From: Flavobacteriaceae bacterium R38
GTDB taxonomy: Bacteria; Bacteroidota; Bacteroidia; Flavobacteriales; Flavobacteriaceae
Direction: 5' to 3'
Assembly (NCBI GenBank): GCA_009901575.1
Contig: WXYP01000007.1
Coordinates: 124,001 to 188,000, forward strand
Length of the DNA: 64,000 nt
Under the pieces are notes generated by a model. The model made no database searches. It was not told where the DNA came from and was given only the letters and a program-made list of their open reading frames with translations. This document shows, in pieces, positions 1 to 7,510 of the stretch. Positions within the stretch are counted from its first letter, which is position 1, and each line of letters begins with the position of its first letter. Both the position numbers and the translations under genes were made by a program.

Positions 1-168
1 AATTAAATAATCAGCGTAATAATCACGTAACGAACTTTGCTGATCATATGCCGGAGTTTCTTTATGCTCTGAAGTATAAGCAGCCAGGCTTCGACAGAGC
101 TTAAAAATCTCAATCGATTTTAAATATAAAGGCATTTGCCTGACGTTATTTTCTTTAGAAACTAGCAT
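1..168 (-). CDS. hypothetical protein, N-terminal part, cut by the window edge
   Basis: An open frame starts at an ATG at 168 on the minus strand and is still open at base 1, giving about 56 residues. It begins MLVSKENNVRQMPLYLKSIE and continues with a helical, soluble-looking stretch (EIFKLCRSLAAYTSEHK) and an acidic/aromatic segment (SLRDYYADYL). I do not recognise the family. It is divergent from the Lrp/AsnC gene, with about 125 bases of very AT-rich DNA between them that would have to hold both promoters. The reading rests on codon-like composition only. Confidence 0.55.
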   Translation of the reverse strand, partial: MLVSKENNVRQMPLYLKSIEIFKLCRSLAAYTSEHKETPAYDQQSSLRDYYADYLI

Positions 169-292
169 TTATTTTTTTGAATATTCAAATTTAACACTGT
201 TTTATGTATCATTTTATTTTGATTTTAAAGTTAAATGGTATTTTTACCTTTAATATTAAATATATAAATGTTATTCTCTTTAAAATAAAGGT

Positions 293-736
293 ATGGATCA
301 CTTAAATTGGGAGATATTGAAATCTTTGCAGGAAAATGCACGTTTATCTTTTTCCGAAATTGGAAGAAAAGTTGGACTTACCTCACCTGCTGTTGCAGAG
401 CGTGTCAAGAAGATGGAAGACAGCGGAGTAATAAGCGAATACAAAGCTGTAATTTCTCCTATGAAAGTTGGATATCAACTAAAAGCCATTATTACTGTAA
501 GTGCTTTTATGGGAAGGCTTAAGCCTTTCCTGGTTAAAGTAAAAGAGTTTGATGAGGTTATAAATTGCTATAGGGTTACAGGGAATGAGAATATCATTAT
601 GGAAGTTATTTTACAGGATAGGGAACATTTGGAACGATTTATTGATGAATTGCTTTATTATGGGGAAACAAAAACTCATATAGTACTTTCTGACATCATG
701 GAAAACAATACTATAAAAAAACCGGTAGAAGAATAA
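293..736 (+). CDS. Lrp/AsnC family transcriptional regulator
   Basis: A 147-residue protein of the usual length for this family. Residues about 3-50 form the winged helix-turn-helix (LNWEILKSLQENARLSFSEI, then GLTSPAVAERVKKMEDSGVI), and residues about 65-140 form the RAM/AsnC effector domain (KAIITVSAF, CYRVTGNENIIMEV). Family members bind palindromic DNA as dimers or octamers and respond to amino acids; the ligand here cannot be read from sequence. The ATG at 293 is the only sensible start. The gene precedes a membrane-tethered HTH protein and, further on, an alanine-type symporter, which would suit amino acid control. That link is inference. Confidence 0.9.
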   Translation: MDHLNWEILKSLQENARLSFSEIGRKVGLTSPAVAERVKKMEDSGVISEYKAVISPMKVGYQLKAIITVSAFMGRLKPFLVKVKEFDEVINCYRVTGNENIIMEVILQDREHLERFIDELLYYGETKTHIVLSDIMENNTIKKPVEE

Positions 737-786
737 CCATTTCTATATGTGATTTTGTTTAAATTTAACGGACCAACCAAAACAAG

Positions 787-1905
787 ATGCAAAATACCAT
801 AGAATATATTGTTACTGCATTAGTCTGTTTAATTACTGCATTTGTAATTCAGCGTATTTTTCTAAAAGAAAGAAAGCGTAAAAGTATGCCAATTGCAATA
901 AATGGTATTAAATGGTTCGGCCTGGCTATTTTTATATGGGGAGTAGGAGCGCTGTTCAATATCATCCTGATCTTATTTTTTAAAATCGAATCAGATCATA
1001 AATTCATTATCTATACAGGAGTGATGGTATCACTGCTCAACTCTTTATTTATATTACTGGCTATCCCATCTATAGAACACAGTAGTAAACGCAACATTGT
1101 TATACGTATCATAGAACGTTTTTCTGAACGTGAGACGTTTATGATTTTTGGTGGCGTCTTGTTTATGATTGCTTTTGTCTTTATTGCTGCTTCATATACC
1201 AAAGAATCGACAAGTAATACCTATATCTGGTTAATTGATATTCCTGTGTCTCTGGTAGTAGCTTTTGTCTTATTGCAAGAACTTAATAAAGCATTTAAGA
1301 ACAGGCAAATGAAGTTTATGTACTTGCCTTCTTTTGGATTATTTGTACTGATTGTCATTGCTGTGACTCACAGAATAGTTCCTGAAGATGAAATTATCGG
1401 AATTATTGATGCTTCTATTTGGAATATAACAGGAGTGACTACAGCGATTTCTTTTAAATTTCTTTTGATATTACTGTTCATTATCCTGTTATACAGTTGG
1501 AAATTTTTAGCAGAAAAAGAACAGCAACAAGGTGAATTGGAAAAACTTCAACATGAAAAAATACAATTACTAAAAGAGAGAGAAAGGGATCAACTTTCTA
1601 TAGAAAGTCATTTGGACACTATAAAATCTTTAAAAAAGCAATTAAAAACGTTAGAAATTACTGCTAAAGTTGAGTTGTCAGATCGTCAAAAAGAAGTATT
1701 GGGGAATTTAGGTCTCTGCGGAAATAAAAAATCATATACAGAAATTGCCGAAGAAATGAATATTGGGGTTGATGGTTTTCAAACACATATTCATCAAATA
1801 AAGAAACTGCTTAATATAAGTGGAGCAGGAGGGAAAGAACAACTAATTGCTTATGCAATAGCAAATGATCTTTTAAAATTTGCTACTATAAAGCTTCAAG
1901 AATAA
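787..1905 (+). CDS. seven-helix membrane protein with coiled coil and LuxR-type HTH
   Basis: A 372-residue protein. About seven hydrophobic segments are visible (roughly residues 4-25, 41-65, 72-95, 118-136, 147-165, 178-195, 215-237). A charged coiled coil follows (about 240-295, rich in Glu, Lys, Gln and Leu), then a C-terminal LuxR/GerE-like helix-turn-helix (about 298-362: LSDRQKEVLGNLGL, YTEIAEEMNIGVDGFQTHIH, QIKKLLNIS). No kinase, receiver or periplasmic sensor domain is seen. The order suggests a one-component regulator that stays in the inner membrane and binds DNA with its cytoplasmic tail. It lies 50 bases after the Lrp-type gene on the same strand and may be co-transcribed. Target genes are unknown. 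Confidence 0.7.
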   Translation: MQNTIEYIVTALVCLITAFVIQRIFLKERKRKSMPIAINGIKWFGLAIFIWGVGALFNIILILFFKIESDHKFIIYTGVMVSLLNSLFILLAIPSIEHSSKRNIVIRIIERFSERETFMIFGGVLFMIAFVFIAASYTKESTSNTYIWLIDIPVSLVVAFVLLQELNKAFKNRQMKFMYLPSFGLFVLIVIAVTHRIVPEDEIIGIIDASIWNITGVTTAISFKFLLILLFIILLYSWKFLAEKEQQQGELEKLQHEKIQLLKERERDQLSIESHLDTIKSLKKQLKTLEITAKVELSDRQKEVLGNLGLCGNKKSYTEIAEEMNIGVDGFQTHIHQIKKLLNISGAGGKEQLIAYAIANDLLKFATIKLQE

Positions 1906-1977
1906 ACCTTTATTAAGGTAAGTTGAATATAATTCCTGTTGATTATCATTTAATTGGTTGTTTTCAGTTAAGACAAA

Positions 1978-2069
1978 TGTCATTCCTGCGTAGGCAGGAA
2001 TCTAAGAAAGAAGCATCTTAATGGATTCTTTGTCCCGTCTGCCGGACGGGCAGGAAGCAAGGAATGACA
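1978..2069. repeat. MITE-like inverted-repeat element
   Basis: The segment starts TGTCATTCC and ends GGAATGACA, exact inverted termini 9 bases long. Inside are two further perfect hairpins: CCTGC/GCAGG (1985-1989 with 1994-1998) and CCCGTC/GACGGG (2034-2039 with 2045-2050). The inner sequence is clearly more GC-rich than its surroundings. It occupies most of the 308-base gap before the symporter gene and resembles the short dispersed palindromic elements common in Bacteroidota intergenic DNA. No coding potential is seen. Confidence 0.7.
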
Positions 2070-2110
2070 ATAAAATGTAAACAACTCATTTAAAGAATAA
2101 AAAACACCTG

Positions 2111-2128
2111 GTTAAGTATATACTTAAC
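2111..2128. promoter_or_regulatory. 18-bp perfect palindrome, candidate operator
   Basis: The sequence gttaagtatatacttaac reads the same on both strands over all 18 bases. It lies 86 bases before the ATG of the Na+/alanine-type symporter at 2214, where a regulator of that gene could bind. The two-fold symmetry fits a dimeric regulator such as the Lrp/AsnC protein encoded at 293-736, but no second copy was noticed in this window. The regulator is a guess. Confidence 0.4.
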
Positions 2129-2213
2129 TAGTCGGCTTAGTAAAAACACCATTGTGTAAGCTTTTGATTATCAAGTGGAATTAAAATCTTCGTCCGAAAT
2201 AAAATCAATAACG

Positions 2214-3806
2214 ATGAAGAAAATTATAAGCTTGATAATTATTGCTACGATTCCTTTAATGCTGTTTTCTCAGGATTCTCCTACAGTAACATTAGACGAA
2301 AAAATTAATGAACAATTTGGGAACGCTACACAATGGTTTGTAGATATCATTTTAGCAGAAATTCCAATTACTAATAATGTAGGGATCCCCTGGGTTTTAT
2401 TGGTTTTAATTATTGGTGCATCTTATTTTACTACCTATTTTAAGTTTATCAACGTAAGAAGCTTTTTGACTTCAATTAATATCATCAGAGGTAAATATGA
2501 TGATTTAGAAGAAGATCAAACTGTAAAAACTTCAACGTATACAGATGCAGAAGATAGTCCTGATACCATCCGCATAGAAGGTCATGAAGGAGAAGTAACC
2601 CATTTTCAGGCATTAACGGCAGCATTATCTGCAACGGTAGGTTTGGGAAATATTGCCGGAGTAGCAATAGCGCTTTCTATTGGTGGGCCCGGAGCCACTT
2701 TTTGGATGATTTTAGTCGGACTGCTAGGAATGGCATCAAAATTTGTGGAGTGTACATTAGGAGTCGTATATCGGGAAATTGACGAGAACGGAGTGGTTTA
2801 TGGCGGGCCTATGTACTACCTGAAAAAAGGACTTCATGAAAAAGGGTGGACGCGTTTAGGAAAGTTGCTGGCTATCTTTTTTGCTGTGATGTGTATTGGG
2901 GGTTCGTTTGGTGGAGGAAATATGTTTCAGATTAACCAGGCATTCAAACTCTTTGAATATGTAACAGGAGCAGAAGAAAGTTTTATTTATGGAAAAGGAT
3001 GGTTATTCGGACTCATAATGGCCATTTTGGTCGGAATTGTGATTATCGGAGGGATTAAAAAAATAGCCAGTGTAACCGATAAAGTAGTTCCTGCAATGGT
3101 AGTCATGTATGTATTGGCAGTAATTACTATTCTGGTGGTAAATTATGAAAGCATCCCAGATGCTTTTAATGCGATTCTTCAAGGCGCGTTTAGCCCTCAG
3201 GGAGTTTTAGGCGGATTTGTTGGTGTGCTTATTCAAGGCTTTAAAAGAGCTGCTTTTTCTAATGAAGCCGGAATAGGATCGTCTTCCATAGCGCATTCTG
3301 CAGTTAAAACTAAGTATGCAGCAAGTGAAGGTTTAGTTGCTTTGCTGGAACCTTTTATAGATACGGTGGTAGTGTGTACAATGACTGCATTGGTACTCAT
3401 CATAACCGGACAAATTGAAATAGGGAGTGCAATTTCAAATGAACAGGGTGTTATTCTTACCTCTAATGCTTTGGCAAGCGGAATTTCATGGTTTCCTTAT
3501 CTTTTGACATTAGCAGTCATTTTATTTGCTTTTTCTTCAATGATTTCCTGGTCTTATTACGGGTATCAGGCATGGTCTTACCTCTTTGGAAGAGGAAAGA
3601 AAACAGAATACACCTATAAACTGATCTTCTGCTGTTTTGTAATTGTAGGAGGAGCTGCAAGTTTGAATGCGGTAACCGATTTTTCTGATGCTATGATCTT
3701 TGCAATGATGGTGCCTAATATGATCGGACTTTTTATTTTGAGCCCGAAAGTAGCTGAAGAGCTAAAACGGTATAAAAAAGCAATTAAAAAAAGAATAGTT
3801 GGCTAA
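2214..3806 (+). CDS. alanine/sodium symporter, AGCS family
   Basis: Inner-membrane amino acid:cation symporter, about 530 residues from the chosen start. The family signature is present: GGPGATFWMILVGLLGMASK followed by FVECTLG, then GGPMYYLKKG and SFGGGNMFQ, with about ten further hydrophobic segments. The frame is open from a GTG at 2175, but the ATG at 2214 (MKKIISLIIIATIPLMLFSQ) gives a proper N-terminal hydrophobic segment. The N-terminus carries about 90 extra residues, including an acidic loop (DDLEEDQTVKTSTYTDAEDS), before the conserved core. An 18-bp palindrome and a MITE-like element lie upstream, and two inverted-repeat elements lie downstream. Confidence 0.92.
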   Translation: MKKIISLIIIATIPLMLFSQDSPTVTLDEKINEQFGNATQWFVDIILAEIPITNNVGIPWVLLVLIIGASYFTTYFKFINVRSFLTSINIIRGKYDDLEEDQTVKTSTYTDAEDSPDTIRIEGHEGEVTHFQALTAALSATVGLGNIAGVAIALSIGGPGATFWMILVGLLGMASKFVECTLGVVYREIDENGVVYGGPMYYLKKGLHEKGWTRLGKLLAIFFAVMCIGGSFGGGNMFQINQAFKLFEYVTGAEESFIYGKGWLFGLIMAILVGIVIIGGIKKIASVTDKVVPAMVVMYVLAVITILVVNYESIPDAFNAILQGAFSPQGVLGGFVGVLIQGFKRAAFSNEAGIGSSSIAHSAVKTKYAASEGLVALLEPFIDTVVVCTMTALVLIITGQIEIGSAISNEQGVILTSNALASGISWFPYLLTLAVILFAFSSMISWSYYGYQAWSYLFGRGKKTEYTYKLIFCCFVIVGGAASLNAVTDFSDAMIFAMMVPNMIGLFILSPKVAEELKRYKKAIKKRIVG

Positions 3807-3815
3807 TTCTATTAT

Positions 3816-3908
3816 CGTCATTACGAGTGAAGAATGAACGAAGTAATCTCGTTTTAATAAGGTAAGATTGCTTCATTTTCCTTTCAAAAAAGGAAACTCG
3901 CAATGACG
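3816..3908. repeat. inverted-repeat element, copy 1
   Basis: The element begins CGTCATTACGAGTGAAG and ends AACTCGCAATGACG, so its ends pair (CGTCATT with AATGACG; CGAGT with ACTCG). The inner part carries ACGAAGTAATCT facing AGATTGCTTCAT, extending the fold. This is the typical Bacteroidota repetitive palindrome built on CGTCATTGCGAG...CGAAGCAATCT. It directly follows the symporter gene and is followed 61 bases later by a second copy in the same orientation. Confidence 0.8.
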
Positions 3909-3969
3909 TTTTTTACGATATTGATTATTTATGAGATATAGATTAATTCCGATATAAATTTTTATTTAC

Positions 3970-4060
3970 TGTCATTACGAGTGAAGGATGAACGAAGTAA
4001 TCTCATTTTGATAAGATAAGATTGCTTCATTTTCTATCAAAAAGGAAACTCGCAATGACA
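3970..4060. repeat. inverted-repeat element, copy 2
   Basis: A near copy of the element at 3816-3908 in the same orientation. It starts TGTCATTACGAGTGAAGGAT, carries GAACGAAGTAATCTC and AGATTGCTTCATTTT, and ends CTCGCAATGACA. It differs from copy 1 at several bases and by short gaps. The pair lies between two convergent genes (symporter and 4082-4669), a usual place for such elements. Confidence 0.8.
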
Positions 4061-4081
4061 TTTTTTAGTTTTTTATAATTA

Positions 4082-4669
4082 TTAATTACAAGGAATTCTG
4101 ATTTTATTCATGGTATCCCATAACTTATGATCAAACCCCTGTGGAGAAAATTCAAAATAAGCGATATGCTTTTTTGCAGGCTTACAATATGAAGTACTCA
4201 CCTTTACATTTAATGTGATAACCTCTTGAGTAAAGAATACATCAAAAATTTTCACTTCTCCTTTAAAAGAATTGCTTTTTGAATCATCAATAAGTGATGC
4301 CTGGGTAGGCGTAATTTTTTCTTTAGGAATATTTCTACCTTGTCCTATTGCATTCATCAAACCATCAAAATAAATTTTCAGTTCTTTATTTAATTTCTCT
4401 GATGATAATTCAGGATCAATATCCAAATACCATGCAAAGGTGTAAGTGAAAAACTCTTCACTATCCTTATTTCCCCAGCCTTTTGAAAATCGTACGTCTT
4501 CAATGCCTTTATAATTTAATTCGGGAGCAAAACCTAAAGGGAGCTGGAGCAATTCTTTTCTCCAGTCTTCCGGAGCTTCAAGAAGGGATCTCTCCGGAGC
4601 TTCTTTTTCCTGGGCAATTGTACAAAAGCAACAAAAAACAGATAAGCTTAATGTGATGATAAACTTCAT
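4082..4669 (-). CDS. secreted hypothetical protein
   Basis: About 195 residues. The ATG at 4669 gives a clean signal peptide (MKFIITLSLSVFCCFCTIAQ), whereas the longer frame to 4690 would need a TTG start. The mature part opens with an acidic Glu-rich stretch and has aromatic motifs such as FSKGWGNKDSEEFFTYTFAW and YCKPAKKHIAYFEFSPQGF. I do not recognise a domain. It is probably periplasmic or cell-surface. It stands alone, convergent with the symporter gene across two inverted-repeat elements. Confidence 0.7.
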   Translation of the reverse strand: MKFIITLSLSVFCCFCTIAQEKEAPERSLLEAPEDWRKELLQLPLGFAPELNYKGIEDVRFSKGWGNKDSEEFFTYTFAWYLDIDPELSSEKLNKELKIYFDGLMNAIGQGRNIPKEKITPTQASLIDDSKSNSFKGEVKIFDVFFTQEVITLNVKVSTSYCKPAKKHIAYFEFSPQGFDHKLWDTMNKIRIPCN

Positions 4670-4773
4670 AGAAAATAAATATTTTCTCAAAGTTAGTTGT
4701 TTTTATAATGAGGAAGTCTAATTTTTTAATCCATTAGAAAAAGCTTGAGTCGCTTCAATGAAGAATAAGCGTG

Positions 4774-4810
4774 TTTTTGTAAATTTATAGCATAAAAAAT
4801 GCATCTTTTT
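4774..4810 (+). promoter_or_regulatory. candidate promoter for the cysteine-rich peptide gene
   Basis: TTTTTG at 4774-4779 resembles the Bacteroidota -33 element (TTTG), and CATCTTTT at 4802-4809 resembles the -7 element (TAnnTTTG) with two mismatches, separated by 22 bases. It lies about 45 bases before the ATG at 4855. The match is imperfect. Confidence 0.3.
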
Positions 4811-4854
4811 AGTACATGTCACGTCTTATGTATATAAACCTTAAATCAAGTATT

Positions 4855-4956
4855 ATGAAAAATAAAAATTGTACGTGCAAATGTTCAAGTTGTGTACAAG
4901 GGCAGTGTCAAAATTGTACTTGTGTTGAATGTACATGTTCAGGATGTAATTGCTAG
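4855..4956 (+). CDS. 33-residue cysteine-rich, metallothionein-like peptide
   Basis: A short frame from ATG 4855 to TAG 4954-4956 encodes 33 residues, 11 of them cysteine, spaced CTCKCSSC, then CQNCTCVECTCSGCNC at the end. There are no aromatic and almost no hydrophobic residues, so it is neither a membrane nor a secreted protein. Dense CxC and CxxC spacing is what metallothioneins use to bind Zn, Cd or Cu(I). It is shorter than the SmtA/BmtA family, and I cannot place it there. A 12-bp terminator hairpin follows at 4978-5012, and a SigZ-type sigma factor gene whose product ends in a Cys-containing tail comes next. Metal binding is inferred from composition only. Confidence 0.65.
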   Translation: MKNKNCTCKCSSCVQGQCQNCTCVECTCSGCNC

Positions 4957-4977
4957 TTTATTTTAAAACAGTATTGG

Positions 4978-5012
4978 AAAACAATATCATTTAAACAGTG
5001 ATATTGTTTTCT
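4978..5012 (+). terminator. rho-independent terminator between peptide and sigma genes
   Basis: A perfect 12-bp stem (AAAACAATATCA at 4978-4989 with TGATATTGTTTT at 4999-5010) and a 9-base loop; the T tract at the end of the stem makes it terminator-like. It lies between the cysteine-rich peptide and the sigma factor. The peptide would be made from a short transcript, with the sigma gene reached by read-through or its own promoter. The stem is AT-rich, so termination may be partial. Confidence 0.65.
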
Positions 5013-5029
5013 TATTAATAATTGTGTTT

Positions 5030-5578
5030 ATGGATGTTACTTCGGAAATATGGGAAGCGTATTCAGAAGATCTTAGGAATTTTATTTTTAATAAAGTAAA
5101 GGACGAAGATGTAGCTAATGACATCTTACAAGATGTTTTTCTAAAAATTCATACAAAACATGATCAGTTAAAAGATGCTTCCAGGATAAAACCCTGGATT
5201 TTTACGATTGCGAGAAATACAGTATTTGATTTTTTTAAAACTAACGGTCTTAAAGGTGAAATTCAGGAAGAATTGATTGAAGAAGCATCATTCGAGGCCG
5301 AAGAGCATACAGAGAAAGATTGCCTTTATGGTATTATCAAATCGTTACCTGAAAAATATAGAGAACCTTTATTTTTATCAGATATAAGAGGAATTAAACA
5401 AACAGAAATTGCAAAACAATTCCAACTCCCGTTACCTACAATCAAATCGAGGATACAAAGAGCAAGAAAAATGATCACAGAAGGGTATATGGCCTGTTGT
5501 GATTATAAACTAAATGATAAAGGAAAGTTGGTTGGTGAGCTTAAGGATAAAAAAGATTGTAAGATTTGTAATCAATAA
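5030..5578 (+). CDS. sigZ: ECF RNA polymerase sigma factor, SigZ type
   Basis: A 182-residue ECF sigma factor. Sigma-2 is at about residues 8-70 (FIFNKVKDEDVANDILQDVF, KIHTKHDQLKDASRIKPWIF), and sigma-4 with its HTH is at about 100-155 (LPEKYREPLFLSDIRGIKQT, LPLPTIKSRIQRARKMI). The C-terminal tail has CCDYKLNDKGKL followed by CKIC, that is CC-x19-CxxC. A Cys-containing tail after sigma-4 is a feature I associate with the SigZ family. The start is ATG 5030; the frame is also open from a GTG at 5024. No anti-sigma gene is adjacent. The cysteines could sense metal or redox state (inference). The NUDIX gene follows after 4 bases. Confidence 0.85.
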   Translation: MDVTSEIWEAYSEDLRNFIFNKVKDEDVANDILQDVFLKIHTKHDQLKDASRIKPWIFTIARNTVFDFFKTNGLKGEIQEELIEEASFEAEEHTEKDCLYGIIKSLPEKYREPLFLSDIRGIKQTEIAKQFQLPLPTIKSRIQRARKMITEGYMACCDYKLNDKGKLVGELKDKKDCKICNQ

Positions 5579-5582
5579 ATAA

Positions 5583-5987
5583 ATGTCTAAAATGATTATA
5601 GATAAACTTGCCTGGATAGAATTAAAAGATCAAAAAATATTAAGCACTTTAAGTAAAGGGAAAGATGCGTACTATATTCCCGGAGGGAAAAGAGAAACAG
5701 GAGAGAGTGATACTACTGCCTTAATCAGAGAAATCAAAGAAGAATTAAGTGTGCAACTTCTTCCCGATTCTATAAAATATGTCGGTACTTTTCAAGGGCA
5801 AGCCCATGGACACCCAAATGGAGTTGAGGTGAAAATGACCTGCTATGCAGCAAACTATACAGGTGAGTTAAAACCCGATTCAGAAATTGAAAAAATAGTA
5901 TGGCTCTCTTACAGTGATCTTGATAAGGTTTCTCCGGTAGATAAAATTATCTTCGAATGGCTACGAAAAAAGTCCCTTTTGGATTAA
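5583..5987 (+). CDS. NUDIX hydrolase
   Basis: 134 residues, a single NUDIX domain. The NUDIX box is GGKRETGESDTTALIREIKE followed by ELSV, matching GX5EX7REUXEEXGU except at its last glycine. Such enzymes cleave nucleoside diphosphates linked to another moiety; the substrate cannot be told. It starts 4 bases after the sigma factor stop codon, so the two are probably one operon. It may clean up damaged nucleotides as part of whatever stress response the sigma factor drives, but that is inference. Confidence 0.85.
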   Translation: MSKMIIDKLAWIELKDQKILSTLSKGKDAYYIPGGKRETGESDTTALIREIKEELSVQLLPDSIKYVGTFQGQAHGHPNGVEVKMTCYAANYTGELKPDSEIEKIVWLSYSDLDKVSPVDKIIFEWLRKKSLLD

Positions 5988-6116
5988 AAACTTGTTTTTT
6001 TGGCTAGATTTTTGATGATTTCGTAATTGTGAAATTTTATTATGTAAGTATTTTGAAGTAGTGAATACTTATTATCTAGCGATTTCCATTAATTAAAAAA
6101 ATTGTAAATTTTGAAA

Positions 6117-7493
6117 ATGAAAACACTCCTTTCATTTATTCTCTTATGCTCTGTATCTTTTGCTACAGCACAAAACTTAAGACTTCAGAAAAAGAAAGTA
6201 ATAGATTCAATAACCATTTCAAATGATAGTATCTCAGAATCCTATTCCATTTATCTTCCTTCAAATTTTAGTTTAGAAAGCAAATGGCCGGTTATTTTTA
6301 TTTTTGAACCTGATGGTATAGGTAGGAGAGGAGTTCACTTTTTTTCTGAGGCCGCAGAGAAATACGGCTATATTCTGGTAGGGTCTAATAGTGTTAAAGA
6401 TGGAAAATTAGAACCCAATTTACAAGTCTATAACAGGCTGTCTAATGAAATACAAAACTTGTTTCCGATAGACGATTCGAGAATTTATACTGCTGGGTTC
6501 TCCGGAGGAGCTCGTCTGGCTTCTTCTATAGGAGTATTGTCTAAAGATATTGCAGGAGTTATTGCTATTGGTGGTGGATTTAGCGCATCGTTCCCTCCCA
6601 GAAAGAATACTTTTGCTTTTGTAGGTGTTGTTGGAAATACAGATTTTAATTATGTAGAGTTATTGAATACCACTTCTTTTTTAAAGCGTAATAAATTTGA
6701 TACCGAACTTTTTGTTTTTGAAGGGGAGCACGAATGGGCTCCTGCTTCGGTCTTAACCAGGGCTATAGAAAGTATTGAATTGAAACAAAAGATTAAAAAT
6801 ATCAATGTACAGAATAATGATCTGGTCAGAAAACAATATGAAGAAGATTATCAGTATGCAAGTGTGTTATTAAAAGAAGAAAAACCTATAAGAGCCATTG
6901 AAGAACTGGAAAGGATGCAAAAAAATTATAGAGTCCTTTTTGAAACGGATAGCTTAAAAGATAAAGTAAAAGCCATAAAAAGAAATAAAGTTTTAAGAAA
7001 ATTTATTGTTGCAGACCGGAATGCTATTTCTTTAGAAAAGACCATTCGGTTTAACTACCTCGAATATTTTAAGGAAGATCTTGAGAATTTTGAAATGGAT
7101 AATTTAGGATGGTGGGATGAGCAATCTAAGGTGATAAAAGGATATATTAATGATCCGGATGCTGCTAAGCAGCGAATGGGAAAACGCCTGAGAGGCATGT
7201 TGTTTACATTAGGAAATGAAACAGCAGGTTTATTTAACGTAGAAAAAAATAAAGACAGGCTACTGTACTTGAATATTTTTATGACCCTGGCCAATCCGAG
7301 AGCCTACGATGCCTATTTAGAGGTCATGAAAATTAGTATGATTGATGTCAATTACGAAATGGCATTGTACTATGCTGAAGAGCTTTTTAAAAACGGATTT
7401 AAAAACCGTGAAAAGCTTTATGCTAAAGAAGGAATTTCATTGCTTCGAATTACCCCGGAATTTAGGGAACTGGCCAGTAAGTATTTGGATTAG
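6117..7493 (+). CDS. secreted esterase-like alpha/beta hydrolase with long C-terminal region
   Basis: About 458 residues from ATG 6117; the frame extends to a TTG at 6111. A signal peptide is clear (MKTLLSFILLCSVSFATAQN). Residues about 28-215 resemble the esterase/PHB-depolymerase-like fold: VIFIFEPDGIGRRG, then a nucleophile elbow YTAGFSGGARLAS with Ser near residue 129, and a candidate catalytic His in FEGEHEW near 208. The remaining 240 residues are helical and charged, with no recognised domain, perhaps repeat-like. Substrate unknown. It stands between a NUDIX gene and a convergent three-gene group. Confidence 0.7.
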   Translation: MKTLLSFILLCSVSFATAQNLRLQKKKVIDSITISNDSISESYSIYLPSNFSLESKWPVIFIFEPDGIGRRGVHFFSEAAEKYGYILVGSNSVKDGKLEPNLQVYNRLSNEIQNLFPIDDSRIYTAGFSGGARLASSIGVLSKDIAGVIAIGGGFSASFPPRKNTFAFVGVVGNTDFNYVELLNTTSFLKRNKFDTELFVFEGEHEWAPASVLTRAIESIELKQKIKNINVQNNDLVRKQYEEDYQYASVLLKEEKPIRAIEELERMQKNYRVLFETDSLKDKVKAIKRNKVLRKFIVADRNAISLEKTIRFNYLEYFKEDLENFEMDNLGWWDEQSKVIKGYINDPDAAKQRMGKRLRGMLFTLGNETAGLFNVEKNKDRLLYLNIFMTLANPRAYDAYLEVMKISMIDVNYEMALYYAEELFKNGFKNREKLYAKEGISLLRITPEFRELASKYLD

Positions 7494-7510
7494 GTTTTGA
7501 TACCATACTT

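Noticed and set aside
2175-2213. Upstream GTG start for the symporter
   Set aside because: It adds 13 polar residues in front of a good N-terminal hydrophobic segment; the ATG at 2214 fits better.
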